The translations under genes and the position numbers were made by a program. DNA of 64,000 nucleotides. Origin: Coffea arabica (taxonomy: Eukaryota > Streptophyta > Magnoliopsida > Gentianales > Rubiaceae). Location of the stretch: positions 16,996,501 to 17,060,500 of the forward strand of contig NC_092323.1 of the NCBI RefSeq assembly GCF_036785885.1. Direction: 5' to 3'. This document shows positions 23,701 through 36,900 of this stretch, one piece after another; the stretch's first letter is position 1; every line of letters starts with the position of its first letter. The notes below the pieces were generated by a model, which did not search any database, was not told the DNA's origin, and saw only the letters and a list, made by a program, of their open reading frames with translations.

Positions 23701-24350
23701 TTTACGAGAAGGACTACGATGATATTGAGAGGGACGACATTTTTGCTGTTTGCCAGTCTTGTTTGAGTTCTTTGATCAATCTGTTTGAGGAGGCATCTGG
23801 CACTGCTCAATCTGAAAAATTAGCGAAACAGGATAAAGGTAAGCCGATGATTGAACGCATCTCAAAGCAGGTTGACAACCTTAATTGGTTGTTTGAAATC
23901 CTGCTTGATCACCAAATGGCCGAGGAGATGGTAGATATGTGGGCAGATCAAGCAGACTTAATTAGAATGCACGAGAGCTCATCTCCTATGATTAGATATG
24001 AGCTTAGCCGGGTGTCAGCAATGTTGTTTATCGCACTGGGCACTCGGAAACTGCATTGTCCGTCAGATTCTAGGCTGAGCCTCCTCAGTGCATGGTTCAG
24101 ACCTATGCTATTGGACTTTGGTTGGTTACAGAGGTGCAAAAAGGGGCTTGACATGAAGGCCTTGGAGGAAGCAATGGGTCAGGCACTCCTTACCCTTCCT
24201 CTAAAGGAGCAATACACGCTGTTTATGGATTGGTTCTGTTATTTCTCGAAGCATGGCACGGAATGCCCTAATCTCGGTAAAGCATTCCAGATCTGGTGGC
24301 GCAGATCGTTCTTGAGAGGATCTGAAACTTATGCTATTGAGTCTAGGTAA
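20753..24350 (+). CDS. BTB/POZ domain protein, At2g13690-like
   Basis: There are two exons, 20753-21502 and 23412-24350; the phase-0 GT-AG intron joins DMLE to VAAGIKF, giving 562 aa. Residues 1-150 are low complexity: an His/Arg-rich start, then RRSWCCSFAVPP, a mark of this family, and Ser/Pro-rich stretches. A BTB/POZ fold spans about 158-265 (FDVRLNLK, ELSSAVLAANSSVF, LMFDEDI). The C-terminal half is helical and well conserved (VPWTEEEEEKL, LFEILLDHQMAEEMV, QYTLFMDWF, FQIWWRRSFLR). Such plant BTB proteins are thought to act as substrate adaptors of CUL3 ubiquitin ligases, but the substrate of this subgroup is not established. The start is the first ATG of the frame, with leader DNA upstream. 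The 1.9-kb intron contains only chance frames. Confidence 0.9.
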
Positions 24351-27300
24351 AATGATACTTCTTTGCATATTTCCGATGCAATCAAATATCTTGGCATCAG
24401 AGATTGGTCAATTCAAAACATGTGAAACCGGTAATGTAGGTTATGTAGAATATCTAACTGTTGTAACAATGTCAACTAGATAGAGAGTGCCAGCTCCTAA
24501 CCTCCATTCTTTTGTGCATCATATGGAGTTTGATTTCATTGGGTTTGATAGAGACCCCTCCCAGAACCCTATTAGGAGCTTGCTTTACCAGAGTGGGATA
24601 GACCTATTTGTCTGAGAAGTAGTCTTGCTCTTCTTCTTCTTTTAATGTATCCTGGTGAAGTGATTGCCATCCATGGTGATGAAGTTGACTGCAGTTACAT
24701 CTAGTTTGAGTTTTGGAGAATTAGAAATTGTCTGTTTGCTGGAGAGTGAAAATGCGTATATTGGCTGTAGCTAAAACAATATTACACCTATCAATTTGGT
24801 GCATATGCTTTGTTTGTTTGAAAGTTATTAATTTGAGTGAGGCTTGGCCAAAATTATGATCACCGCAGAATAATCTTACACTTGAAAATAGATTAAAAAA
24901 AAAAAGGAGATAAAATTATATTATATGCTCAAAATTGAGTAAGGTCCTTGAATCTGCAATTTCAAGCATCATTATTGTCTTGCGGTTCATAAAAAGTTTC
25001 AAGACTTCATATCCCTAAATCATAGAATTGAGATCCAATTCTAACGAGGGCCAAAGAATTTGACATTCAAAAACCTTGCCAGAAAGATATAAAAAGAGGA
25101 AAACCAAATAAAGCCTCTCAGCACGGTGGCGTTTGATAGGAATCAACCCTAGCAAAACTTTGCATGAGAGTTTCAAGAAATTCAACCAAAACATGTTCAA
25201 ACGTTGATTTTAAATAGAAATCAAAAGGGATATATGTGAATGGATCAACTTAAAACCATTAATAATAGGATAAAAGAGAGAATACCACATAAAAATAAAT
25301 AGATGAGTCTTCAGTCAGAAACTAACAAGAATTATTTATATTTTTTATAATACGTGGGAAAAAAAATCTTGAGTTTAGTGATAACCACACTATGTTTTCT
25401 TTTTTATTAGGTTAGTATTTATATACTCAAAAACTGAATAGAAAAATAGTAGTCTTTCCCTACTTAATGTGATCTTGTTTAAGCATCAACGTGTTGGGAA
25501 AAATTCCCTAAAGAATACATGAAATTCATCATTATTATATCACTATTCATTTAAGATCCCATAAAGGTACAAAATATCCGTGCAAAAAAAAAAAGGGTAA
25601 TTACCCAATGATCCTTGTACAATTTGCTTGACAGATTAAAAGTATAACATATTATGTTAGTAAATTACTCTCCAAGAGGCAGACGTAAACTCCGCACCTA
25701 TGTCTTTATTTTGGAAGCCTTTTGGCTGGAAACAGTAATCCGCAATACTCCTTTGTTTTGTTTTGTTTTGTCTTTTTTTTTTTTTTTTTTTAAGTGGGAG
25801 GTCTTATCAAGAGACCTCCTACTTTCAACCCTAGCATTTTACCACTCAATTTAACCTTCCACCTACAAAACTTTTTTTTTTTTAAATCTATGTATAATAC
25901 GCAAAAAAAATAATTTAACTAAACACATTGTAGTTTTGTACTTTCATTATGCCAAATATATAAATTATGCATACACCTACTTCACAAGAATCTGGTATAA
26001 AATCTATCTCAAGTTGCTGCATCTTTGCCCATTTTTTTGTTACTTTCTATTTAGTTTTGTAGTAGCTCTTATATTTACTAAATATAACTCATAATTATTA
26101 CATAATTATGGTGTAATAATCAATTACGGTTGACCTAACAATTGAACTGGTTATCCTGGCCCAATTAATATATCTAATTGATAAACTCGTTGGGGTTCCT
26201 AAATCATGTTCTCTTAGATAGGCGGCTGGCTTACATTTTTTTAAAATTTCTTTCCGGTAAAGGAACGGTGAAATTTAAGAAGTGAGGAGGGAGCAGAGGG
26301 ATTAGAACTTGTGACCTCTAATTTTTGGAGTCTCAACCTTAGATGATTAAATTACATATTAGTGTATTAGGTCACAACCAGAATTTTATAAGCTCTGAGT
26401 AAGATGGAACAGAATTTTCAGAATATCATTTTTGGGCCCTAAAATCTAAATGTGAAGCAAATCCAACTTTTCTCTTGGTTGCAGAATGTTTGGGAATGCC
26501 GAAACTCCTGGCAGTGACAAGATCCCTTGAAGAAGGGTAATTCGTGAGAATTTCTGAAAGATTTTTTGAAATTTGTGCCCCGCCACAACAAGCTATTAAC
26601 TTTATTTGACCTGAAAAATAAATTGAAACTGTCTTCTTTTCTAGAGAGTGGATAAATCAAGTCTTAAAACTACAAAAAGTACATAGAGTTGACCATCAAA
26701 TTCAGCCAAACACGACGATCTAATCCCAACCAATCACTGATGTATTAACATTTCTAGAACCCTAATGATAAAAAAAAATTTAAAAGAAAGTTTAACCTTG
26801 TGATTGATTTCAATCGTACATTTGATAGAATGCTTTCAAGAATTTGTATCTAAAGTATTTTGCCATTATTACAAGCAATGCAAATAGCCTCACGTATTAA
26901 AATCTTGCATTTATAAACTTTTTAACCTCCTATAATACGAATTATTGCTATATTTCACTAGTTCAGCTTCTTTTTTTCTTTTTTTTTTTTTTCCAAAATC
27001 ATTGTTTCTTCTTAACCTTTTTATTTTTTTTACGAGCCTAATTTTCAATTTATCCTCTTTTTTTCAAATGTCCACAGTCCATAGTTAAAAAACTAAGGCA
27101 CTTCTCCTACTCCCCTTTGTCATTTCCTTTGCCTATTCTTCACCGAAAGCAGATGAAAGAAAGAAGATTGAATTAAATGCATGCACCCAAAAAAGTTTAA
27201 GATCTTTCAAAAACAGAATAAGCTACTTCAGTTTTTTATCCAGAACAAAATTTTTTTTTTTGACATTTCACTTGTATTTTGCATTAGTTATTTCAAAAGC

Positions 27301-27671
27301 CCTTATGTATGGAATGGTTGGTGGTAGTATTTTTAATTTATGAGATACGTAAGTAGTTGGAGTTGGAAAGAATGAAGTAATTATAGTAATTGTTTAATAT
27401 TTCATAGTTTACTTGGAAATTTTCCTTTTTTTCCTTAGATGTATATTGCTTGATTATGATGTTTCCTTTATGATATTCGTTGCATTCCTCTTATTTTCTT
27501 TTCAGTCGTGCGTATCAATTTTTCCCTTAATGGTTTCATTTTAATGTTTTCAAATGGCCACAGAAAGAGAAAGTGAGATTCTGTAGGGATCCTTTGTTGC
27601 AGTGACTAGAAATAAGCACTGTTCAAGTGCCCACGAGTAAGCCCTGCGCAAGAGCTCATTAAGGTGATCCA
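24351..27671. other. Intergenic, no gene seen
   Basis: This is the 3' flank of the BTB gene followed by A/T-rich sequence with homopolymer tracts (for example a T-run near 25771-25791 and again near 26980). Only short frames without motifs are seen. A degraded repeat with box-like words lies around 26110-26350 but could not be classed. Confidence 0.45.
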
Positions 27672-28255
27672 ATGGAGGAGTCGTCAAAAATCATACTAAT
27701 TTTGTTCTGCATTATGGCTACTTTGGGTTGTTCCATGGCTGAAAATTTGGATGTTGAAAATTTGGGTGGTAAGTATCACTTATATTCTTGAAAAATTGTA
27801 TTATTTATTAGATTAATCTTTTCTATTTCATCTTTACCGTGACAGTTTTAAATGTATGTCATACATGCAATACTTTATTACAGATTCCCAATGTAAAATT
27901 TTGTTCACATGACTACCATGCCTTAATCTTGAAAATCATGAACCCTAGAAAGTATCAAAGGATTGCCAAAATTCTGTTGTGTAACATGCATGCAGGTTTC
28001 AAGTATGGTCCAAGGTTTGACAATGCCTTGCAAGTGAAGAAAGATGAATACATAACCTACGAACCATCATCACCAATTGCTGTTTCACCTGAAGAAGAAT
28101 CCTATTTCATCAGTCGCAAGGATCATGAAGATCACAAAGACAAACATCACAAACACAAACATAAAAAAGATTGTGGAGCATCAACAACTAATTGTTTGAA
28201 AGGCACCATGCTTGGGGTCGCATCTATTCTTGTTACTTTTCTATGGTTCCTTTGA
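27672..28255 (+). CDS. Secreted His-rich small protein, probable GPI anchor
   Basis: Exons 27672-27768 and 27996-28255 join at a phase-1 GT-AG intron (ggtg|gtaagt ... atgcag|gttt) to give 118 aa. Residues 1-23 form a signal peptide with core IILILFCIMATLG and likely cleavage after SMA. The middle (33-72) is polar with Tyr and Pro (FKYGPRFDNA, YEPSSPIAVSPEEE). Residues 75-91 form a His/Lys/Asp cluster with six His in 13 positions. Small residues and Cys follow (CGASTTNC), then a hydrophobic C-terminus (GTMLGVASILVTFLWFL) that fits a GPI-attachment signal. The predicted form is a short extracellular peptide tethered to the plasma membrane; metal or polyanion binding by the His cluster is inference. 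I recognise no named family. The 227-nt intron is A/T-rich as expected. Confidence 0.65.
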
Positions 28256-31200
28256 TTCTTGGAAGATGTGGAGGAAGAAATAGACTACAATATACATTTG
28301 GTTCTTGAGTTAGTTCCATTTTGTTTAGTTGTTAGTCTAATTCTAGAAGATGGTGCGTCGTTGTTCTTGATGTGTTTTGGATTCTCTTATAGTTAATAGT
28401 ACTTTTATATATTTATATGTTATTGAGAAATTTTTATAGCTACTCTTTTTTTTTTCAATCCTTTCACTCCTCCTGACGCCATTCTTACTTTCAATTCGAA
28501 CTCTAAATTTAACAACGACGAAGACTATCAGAATTGCTGACCATTGCATTAACTCCAGTGGTTTTAAAAAACTACTCTAGTCATGGTTTTTTTGTCTTGG
28601 CATATATGGGTATAAAAAGCTTGAAGCATAATTCAGTAACAGATCAATTATGAGATGATTGAAAATTGGCTATCTTGTGCTTCGTCTTCTTCTATCTAAG
28701 TTGCCATTTCTTTTGGATCTGAGTTGCATTGATTGAAAATTGGCTATCTTTTTGTTTTCACCCGCCTTTATTGTTTGGGGCAAGGTTTTTCAATTTGTCC
28801 TGTTTTAACTTGTGCTAACAATGGTTCCAAGAGAAATCCCTTCTAAGATAGTTATTTGTAGAATTTATTCTGCTCAAAATTAATAAGTTAAAAACAATAC
28901 CATTTTCTAAACATGTTAGATTCGTATTCTTCCAAGGTAAAGAATTACATTTTTTAATTAACAAAGTAAAATTAATACTCTGTCACATTTAATTTATTGG
29001 AAAGAGATTGCAAGGTAGTAAATTCTACATTGCGGATTACCCTATAATTTTTGCTCTCTAGTTACCAAAATATGGAAACTATATAATTGATTGTCGATCG
29101 TAATTGATTTGGTGCACATTTCATTTCGTCACATAGATTTCATAGATGTTTTTGAGTATATTTTTTAAGGGTTTGATTAGGGCACTCGTTAAAAGAGTTC
29201 CATTGTGTTAATTTTTTCGCTAAAGTATTAACTGTTTCGGAAAGTGTCCAAATTTAAGGGAGTAATAAATGTGAGTCTGTGTATGGTAAATTAAATGTAA
29301 TTTTGGTGTCTTAATGAATGTCTTAGAGCATTGGTTGGAAGGAAAACTCTTCTTTTAATATTCTATCTTGATTCCCAATTCATTACATTCTATCTTGTAT
29401 TGGTATATTTGGAATCTATTTCATTGATAGACTTCGCTCTTGCCCATATCAGATTATTATTCTAAGGATGCACTTGATAGAAGTGAAATCTGAGATGAAG
29501 TATAGAATCTGAAATTTGAAATCTTAACATTCAAGCGTATTTTGCATTAAGTGATAAGTGAACAGTTTATCACTTATTTTTCAAAGTAAATTTTGTCTAG
29601 ATAATTCAAAGTCACTTAATTAATTAAGATGTTTTATTTTTTTATTATCAAATACGTATTAACATATTAAGGTTTGAACTCATTAAATTTAACTACTGAA
29701 TTGAATTATTAAACAAGGCCTAACACTTAGAGCAGAGTTATATTAAACAAATGCGATGAGAAGAATGATGGAAAAGAAAATCTCATTCATTGTAATTAAC
29801 AGGCCGTGTTAATAGTATATTTGAGTGATTTTAAAAAAAAAAAATACTAGTATATTTGACTATAATAGTGAAAGGACTAAGCCAAAATAAGTAAAAACCA
29901 TTTTCCTAGTCACATACTTCTCAGGGGGGAAATATATATATATTGTAAATATAGGTGCTTATGCCACTATACAGCTTCCGCAATGCCAACAGAAAGACAC
30001 AATCAAAATATCATACTACATAGACTTTAACTTTTTTATTTCAGAAAATGTGTAATTCTTAAGAGGTAATATTTATACTTTTATATCCATTAATTACTAA
30101 TGTACTAGAATATTACTGATGTACTTGTATGCTGACCTATACTATGCACACATTTACATTTAAGATAATAATAACAATAAATGAATTATTTACAATGGTT
30201 ACATGAAAAAAAGTTAAAAAAATAAAAAAGAGTGCAATTTTATCATCTATTTTATGCCGTAGTTATGTATCTTATCTAAAACCTTAAAGTATACTTAAAA
30301 ATATGAAAAAATATCACAAAAACACTTGAAAATATCAAAAGGACATCAAATACAATATTATTACCCCTTCCTTCCACATTCTTCCCCCTTCACACCATTT
30401 CCCTGAGGAGCCCCAACCCACAATTCCCCTCACCTCACATCATTTAAATACCTCTCTTCTACCCTCCACCATCTTCTTCTTTACCTATTAGCTAACATTC
30501 TCACATTCTTGCAGTCACTCTTCACTTCCTCAAACCCTACATTCTCTTTGCCCTATCCCACTCCTACCTAATTGTTTCATCTCTTACCCAAATTTGTAAC
30601 CCATTTATCTCTTATCGGCCGGACTATACTTTTCACACATTTATAACTGTAAATTATAACCTATTTACTTTGACTCGCCTATCAACAAATGGGCTAGATA
30701 TGTAATTTAATGGGGTTCAAAAGGGTGATTCAATTAAACCCATTGATTAGTGGTTTAAATGTGTAGATTTATATCACTTATTTAGACCTAATTAGATGTG
30801 GATTTAAATTCAATCATTAATGGCTAAATTTAAATCACTACTAATCCAATAATTATATTCTAATTTTTGCAAAGATATATTTAGGGTTCTTTTCCTCTTC
30901 TTTAATTTTCATTCTTTTATTTCTTAAAATTTTATCCTCCTTCCTCCCTCCCTTCCATGAAAGTCTAATAAACTTCTTTAGCGTTAATTGATTCTTGTAC
31001 TAATGTCTAAATTATTATTAGCTTCTTGTAGAGTGACACAATTTGAAAATTACAATGATCACTATTTTTGGTTTCTCTATGCAATTTTTATATTTTTTCT
31101 TTTTATTCAGGTAAAAGCTTGTTTTCTAACTTGATATATTTTTTTTTATTTTTTGGTTACAATGACATACTATTTTGTTGTTTAATGTAGTAGAAAAGTA

Positions 31201-33934
31201 AATAAAATTTAATAATGGGTCATAAATGGGTAATTAGATAACCCAAACTCATGTAAAACTACATACATTTATGGCTCACCCATTTTCAACCATTAACTAA
31301 ATATATATAAGTTGGCCCAATTATAATTTTGCTCAAACCCAAACGAATCATCCATTTCTTAAGGTCTTAACCTAATCACTGTACCAAAGCATCATCGGCT
31401 TTCTCTTCCATCTTTTTTGCCTAAAGAAATGTTAAAGTAGTGAGGGTAATTTTATCCCTTTATATAATGTGACGATGATTAGTGGTTCCATAAGAGAGGT
31501 AAGTGATATTGTCAGAACTTCAACAGTGCTAAGTGTGACGGCCAGTGATCTTGAAGGGAAGGTGAGTATATCTTTAAAACTTTAAAAATACTAAGTGATA
31601 TTAGCAGAAACCTTAGAGGAAGTTTCTGAAATTATACCTAACCTCAATCCGTTGAAAGATGACATTCAAATGATTATGACACAATGTAACACTAGATTCA
31701 CTTGCAACATATACAACTACCTGTACAATATTATGGTCAAATTGTGGAACGGTAGTCCCCCCCTTCTTGTACATGTAAGCTTCTCCTCCAACTTTGTCAG
31801 AAAGAATAACCAGTCAGGCCTCTTTCTCTGACTTTCTTTGCTTTATAATTTTATCGATACGACAATTTTTAATCTACGCCAACTTCTATTTTTACATTAT
31901 ATTAAAAAAGAAAAAAGTAGACCTAAAAAATTCATTGAAAACTTAAAGGAAATTGAACCACTTTCAAATATGCATATTGATACGTTATGCATCTATTAGC
32001 AAAATTTCAAAACATCTTAGATTAAAATGCAAACTGAGGACTTCGAACCCCTGAACTACACCTAGGGAGGGACCCTCCTTGGTGGCTAAGTGCTAACTCA
32101 GGTGGGTTAGGTTGAATTTTTTTTTTTTTTTTTGGTTTATTCAAATAACCTCAATTTTGATATTCAGCCCATAATATTCCCCTACACCCCATAATCAAGA
32201 CCATTCATTCTTATTCTGTAATTACAACCAGCCCACATCATCAATAAAGGGTCTCCCTGTGGGCTCTTTTTTAACTTCAAATATTGCCCTCGTTTTCACT
32301 TGCCGAAATTCAACTGGTTGAACAAGCTGTTATTTATTCAGCTTCAAATCTCTCTTTTTTTCTTTTTTTAATGAGAGCTTCAAACATCTAGATATTCACT
32401 GAAAAAAAAAGCATTTATTTTTTCAACTTCAAATCTCTCTCTGTCTCTTTTTTTAATAAGAGCTTCAAACATCTAGATACTCATCAAAGAAAAAGGTATA
32501 ATTATAAATTATTTCCCTAACGTATACCTTAATTCTCTCTGTACTCTCTAACCCTTTTTTTTTTTTTTTTTTCTGTATTACTTAAACTTCTACAAAGCAA
32601 AATTATCCCTTTATTATGCTGATTTTTTTGTTTTACTCTCTCTTCTCTTTTTTCCAAAGTAGATTTATCTTTCAAATTTCTATTTTAAGCAAACAAAACA
32701 ATTTATATCCATTAATTTCTTTTTAAAAACATTTTTATTTGCGAAAGTTAAAATGTTTAGTGCATTTTATGTGAACTTTTGTATCCTTACATGTAGAGAT
32801 CATACATTAATTTGCTTCTCTTTTATGTGTAATGTTTTGTCCTAACAAAAAATTTAGAATGTCAATTCTCTCACTTATAAAAATGAAAAAAATTTCTTTT
32901 CTTATAACGGTTAATACTTATTTATAATTGGTCAATTACAAATCAAAGTCATCCATTCTCCAATTTAAGAAATTAAAAAAATATGTCCTATTTCTTTATA
33001 ATTAGACAATTTAAGTCATCTGGACATCTTTTTGTCTTGTTTTTCCTCCAACGGATTTGTGCTTATTACGATCCTTTCTTTACCATTTTTCTAGATAATC
33101 AATTGTGAGCAGTTTTTTACTAATATATCTACTCCTCTAATGTGACATTTTACCATCATCAATTAGAGTAACTAAAATTGAATCACGGGTTAAACTTCAC
33201 TGTGAAAAGAAAGAAGAAAATGTAAAACTTAGCAGGAGGTTAATTAACAGAAAATAAATGTTAAGGAATAAGGTGAGAGGCAAGGAATACTTGAGGGGGA
33301 TAAATTATAAATAACCCTTAAAAAAATGAAAGTCTTCAGGCAAATGTATGGGGGAAAAAGAGGAAAAAACAAAGCTGAATAGTGAAAACCATCTAGAAGA
33401 AGAAAATTTGTTGCTTAATTTTCTTACTTGGTGGTATCACCTCGTATTGACTATCTAGTTATAGTCTATATATACTTTTCCCAATTTCCTTTTTTTCCAA
33501 AATGAGCTGCCAGAAAGTTGTGAGAATACAAACATTGGAAGAAATCCTTCGTAGTTCTTCACAAAAATGTAGGAATAAAATATCACCCAGAAGCAAGAAA
33601 TTTCTTGCTTGCTAAGCAATTAACACCTGGGATTGACTGTCTGATTGTATATATATACCATTCTTAAACACAAAAATATCTGTAAGCTTGGGTTATAGTT
33701 TCTCTTTTCCTCAAAAGGGTTGGCTAGAGAATCTGTGACAAAACAAAAATCAAGAGTCACTGCATTCATTTTTTTGAAAGAAGGGGAAAAAACACACATG
33801 CACATGCACATTGAAGAATATTATTTAGCTTTCTGCAATCTGGTAGACTGTAGTCGTTTGGAAACTTGAAACTGCAGTTTTATTTGTATTTTGTATAGTT
33901 CTGACGTAGTAGGAAAAAAGGGGTGGTGGGAAGA
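28256..33934. other. Intergenic, no gene seen
   Basis: This is a long A/T-rich stretch between the His-rich gene and the ABCG transporter. It contains a GATAA-type MITE at about 29466-29722, a repeat with taaatgggt/acccatt-type ends at about 30600-31380, a repeat end at about 31490-31640, a possible degenerate SINE around 32030-32135 (gacttcgaacccctg plus a T-run) and many homopolymer tracts. TATATATA at 33467-33474 and 33647-33656 are TATA candidates for the downstream gene. No reading frame here carries a recognisable motif. Confidence 0.45.
29466..29722 (+). mobile_element. GATAA-end MITE copy
   Basis: The pattern gatagaagtgaaatctgag ... cattaagtgataagtgaaca ... gaattattaaacaaggcct matches the copies at 45397-45688 and 47851-48121. 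It is noncoding. Confidence 0.5.
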
Positions 33935-36900
33935 ATGGCTAATTTTGCAGGGAATGGTTTGTCACGGGCGATGAGTAGTGGGAGAAGTTGGAGGTCACAG
34001 AGTGTGAGGGAGATATTGCAAGGTCCACCAGATGTGTTTAGTAGTAACAGGAGGGAAATGGTGGTCGATGAAGAGGAGGAGCTCAAGTGGGCTGCCATTG
34101 AGAGGCTGCCTACTTATGATAGGATGAGAAAAGGGATGTTTAAGCAGGTTGTTAGTAATGGAAAAATGATCTCAAATGAGATCGATGTTACTAAAATTGG
34201 TGCTGAGGATAAGAAGCTGTTGATGGAGAGTATTCTTAAGGTTGTTGAAAATGATAATGAGAAGTTGCTTAGGAGACTCCGAGATCGAACTGACAGGTGA
34301 ATTCTCTCTGTGTTGCTATTACTTATTTGATTACTGTCAAAAAATTGTAGGATTAACCGAATTTGGACTTCAAACTTTGATATTCCTTCTGTTTTTGATG
34401 TTTTTCTATGAAGGTTTTTTTGACAGTTATGTCGAATGTGTAGATTCATTTTTTTTCCTGGTTTTTTGGGACACAGGGTCGGAATTGAGATTCCAAAGAT
34501 TGAAGTGAGGTTCCAAAATTTATCTATTGAGGGAGATGCATATGTTGGCACACGAGCACTTCCAACTCTGTGGAACTCCACCCTGAACACACTGGAGGTA
34601 TAGAACTGAGTTTTGTTCTTCCCATGGTTGCTGATAGCTCTTTTCTCAATTTGAAATTGAGTATAATTGCACATCTAGATGGTTTTCTGAATCTTCCTCT
34701 CCTGGATTTCGCTAATACGGATTCTTTAATCTATAATGTTGAGTATTTAATTGGATTTTCTTTGTGAGAGAACTAGATGAGAGAAAACAGTTTTGATGTC
34801 CTTGTTTAATTTTATCTTGAAGGAAACGTAAAGAAATAGTTTAGGGAGATTGAGCTTAAACATTCAGGTTTCTATAATTAAGCATCCTTTTCTGATTCTT
34901 TTCCTACATGTTGCTTTCTTCTGATCTTTGATATTTATATCATTGTTCTGGAAAATTATTTAGCCTTCATTGTTGCACTTAAATAGGCTGCGTTAGGGTT
35001 GATTGGACTTTCTCCATCAAAGAAAAGGATAGTTAAAATACTTCAAGACGTGAATGGGATTGTCAGACCATCAAGGTGTGCTCCTGAATGTCTCTATTTT
35101 GAGTTGATTTCACTTTGACAATTCAAAAGTGCCTAGCTCCTTGGTATTATTGTCATTTTGTACTTTAGATTTTGGTTTTAGAATTCATGTACGTACTTAT
35201 TCTTGATCCTTGCTGATCTTCAGGATGACACTGCTTCTTGGGCCTCCAGGTTCAGGAAAAACAACCTTGCTAAAAGCACTGGCAGGCAAAGCTGATGATG
35301 ATCTCAGAGTATCTTACTCCGCCTTTGTTTTAGTAACCTGTTATGATAAAAATGTTTACCTTTCTGAGGTTGACTAGTAATAGGTCACATGCTTTGCACG
35401 TGATTATAATATCATAAAATATAATGTTTCTTATACATTAAAATTTATTTGTGAAAATTATTTTAACAAATTTAATATTTAATATTTAATATTTTACTTC
35501 TTTAATTAATTATCCTTAAAACCATTATTTTAAAAGCAAAAAAAAAAAAGAAAAGAAAAAGATCACAACATGTTATGTCTACAAATTCATATAAAACCTC
35601 TAGAAACTTTTTAACAAATGAGGATACATTCGGTCTCTTTCAATTTAAAATAATAGTTTTAAGGGCAATTAATTAAAAAAGATGAAATAATTAACATTTA
35701 AAAAAAATAAAGATTTGACCAAATATGAAATGATTTGACAAAAGTATCAATATTTTGAATGGTATGTATAATATTGATACTTCTAATTACTTAATTTGTT
35801 TTTTCTCCATGACAAACAAATTATGATAATACCACTAAAATTGTATGACTTTTAATTAGACACATGAACAATTTTTCTTTTAGAGTTGGATGAACTAAAT
35901 TTGCACGCTAAGCAAAAGTTAATTGTTTGTCAATCACTGGGGCTGGCTTAGTGGCTAAGGTAGGGTTCTTAGAGTTCTTTCCAGTTCCGAATTGGAACCC
36001 TGTGCGTGGCAGTTAGGGATAGAAACGGTGTGGGAAGAGGTAGGAGGGCAAAGAATAAAATAAAATAAAATAAATATGATTGTTTGCATAAATATTAGTT
36101 GCATGCTTTACCATTATTAGTTTTCATGTTACGTAAGTTAAATTTGCAATTCTTTAGTATGAAGTTATATACACTATTTTTTAAAAAGTAAAGAGATGTA
36201 TATTCTTTGAAATTGAACTCTTTGTATTATTTTGTATGTTATTTGTGTTAACAATGGAATATAAATGATTCACCAAATATAAATTTTTTCCGTCCTACTG
36301 TTCCATTTTTTGAAAATTGAAATTTCAGTGGTAGATGTAATCGAGTCTTTCATTTTTTGCTTTTGTCTTCTTTTATTTTTTATTTTTTGGACAGAATCTA
36401 ACTTAAAGCACAAATGACAAAGATTCTATTGTCATAAGAGCACCTGGTTTTGGTATCAATAGTAATATTTTTGAAGATTTAAAAAGTTAAGTAGGCTATG
36501 ACTAATTAATATTTTTTAATTGAAACAAAAAAACTGAAAATAGAATGCAAAAAGGCACATTGGTTTGGAGTGTTATAGTTTGTTTATTGTCTTCATAATT
36601 CAAATTTAATTAAGGTTACAATGTTCTCCCAACTACTTCAATTATTGTATTATTAAAATGTAATAAATCTAATTATTAGGGTTATTAGGGAGAATGGTAT
36701 TTTGGACAAAATAAAAAACTAAGGTCAAATCATGCTCAGTCTCTAATGCTTATCATCAACTATTATTTTCTTCTAAATCAGTAGATGTGATACAATGAAT
36801 TTTAATCATCATAATAAATTAAGAAGAGCATAATCTGAAACTCCAATCATTAATTAATAAGGGTATAACTGAAATAACAAAACCTAAGATTACAAGAATA

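Noticed and set aside
33923..33934. Upstream in-frame GTG extension of the ABCG gene
   Set aside because: It begins with GTG; the ATG at 33935 gives a typical PDR N-terminus.
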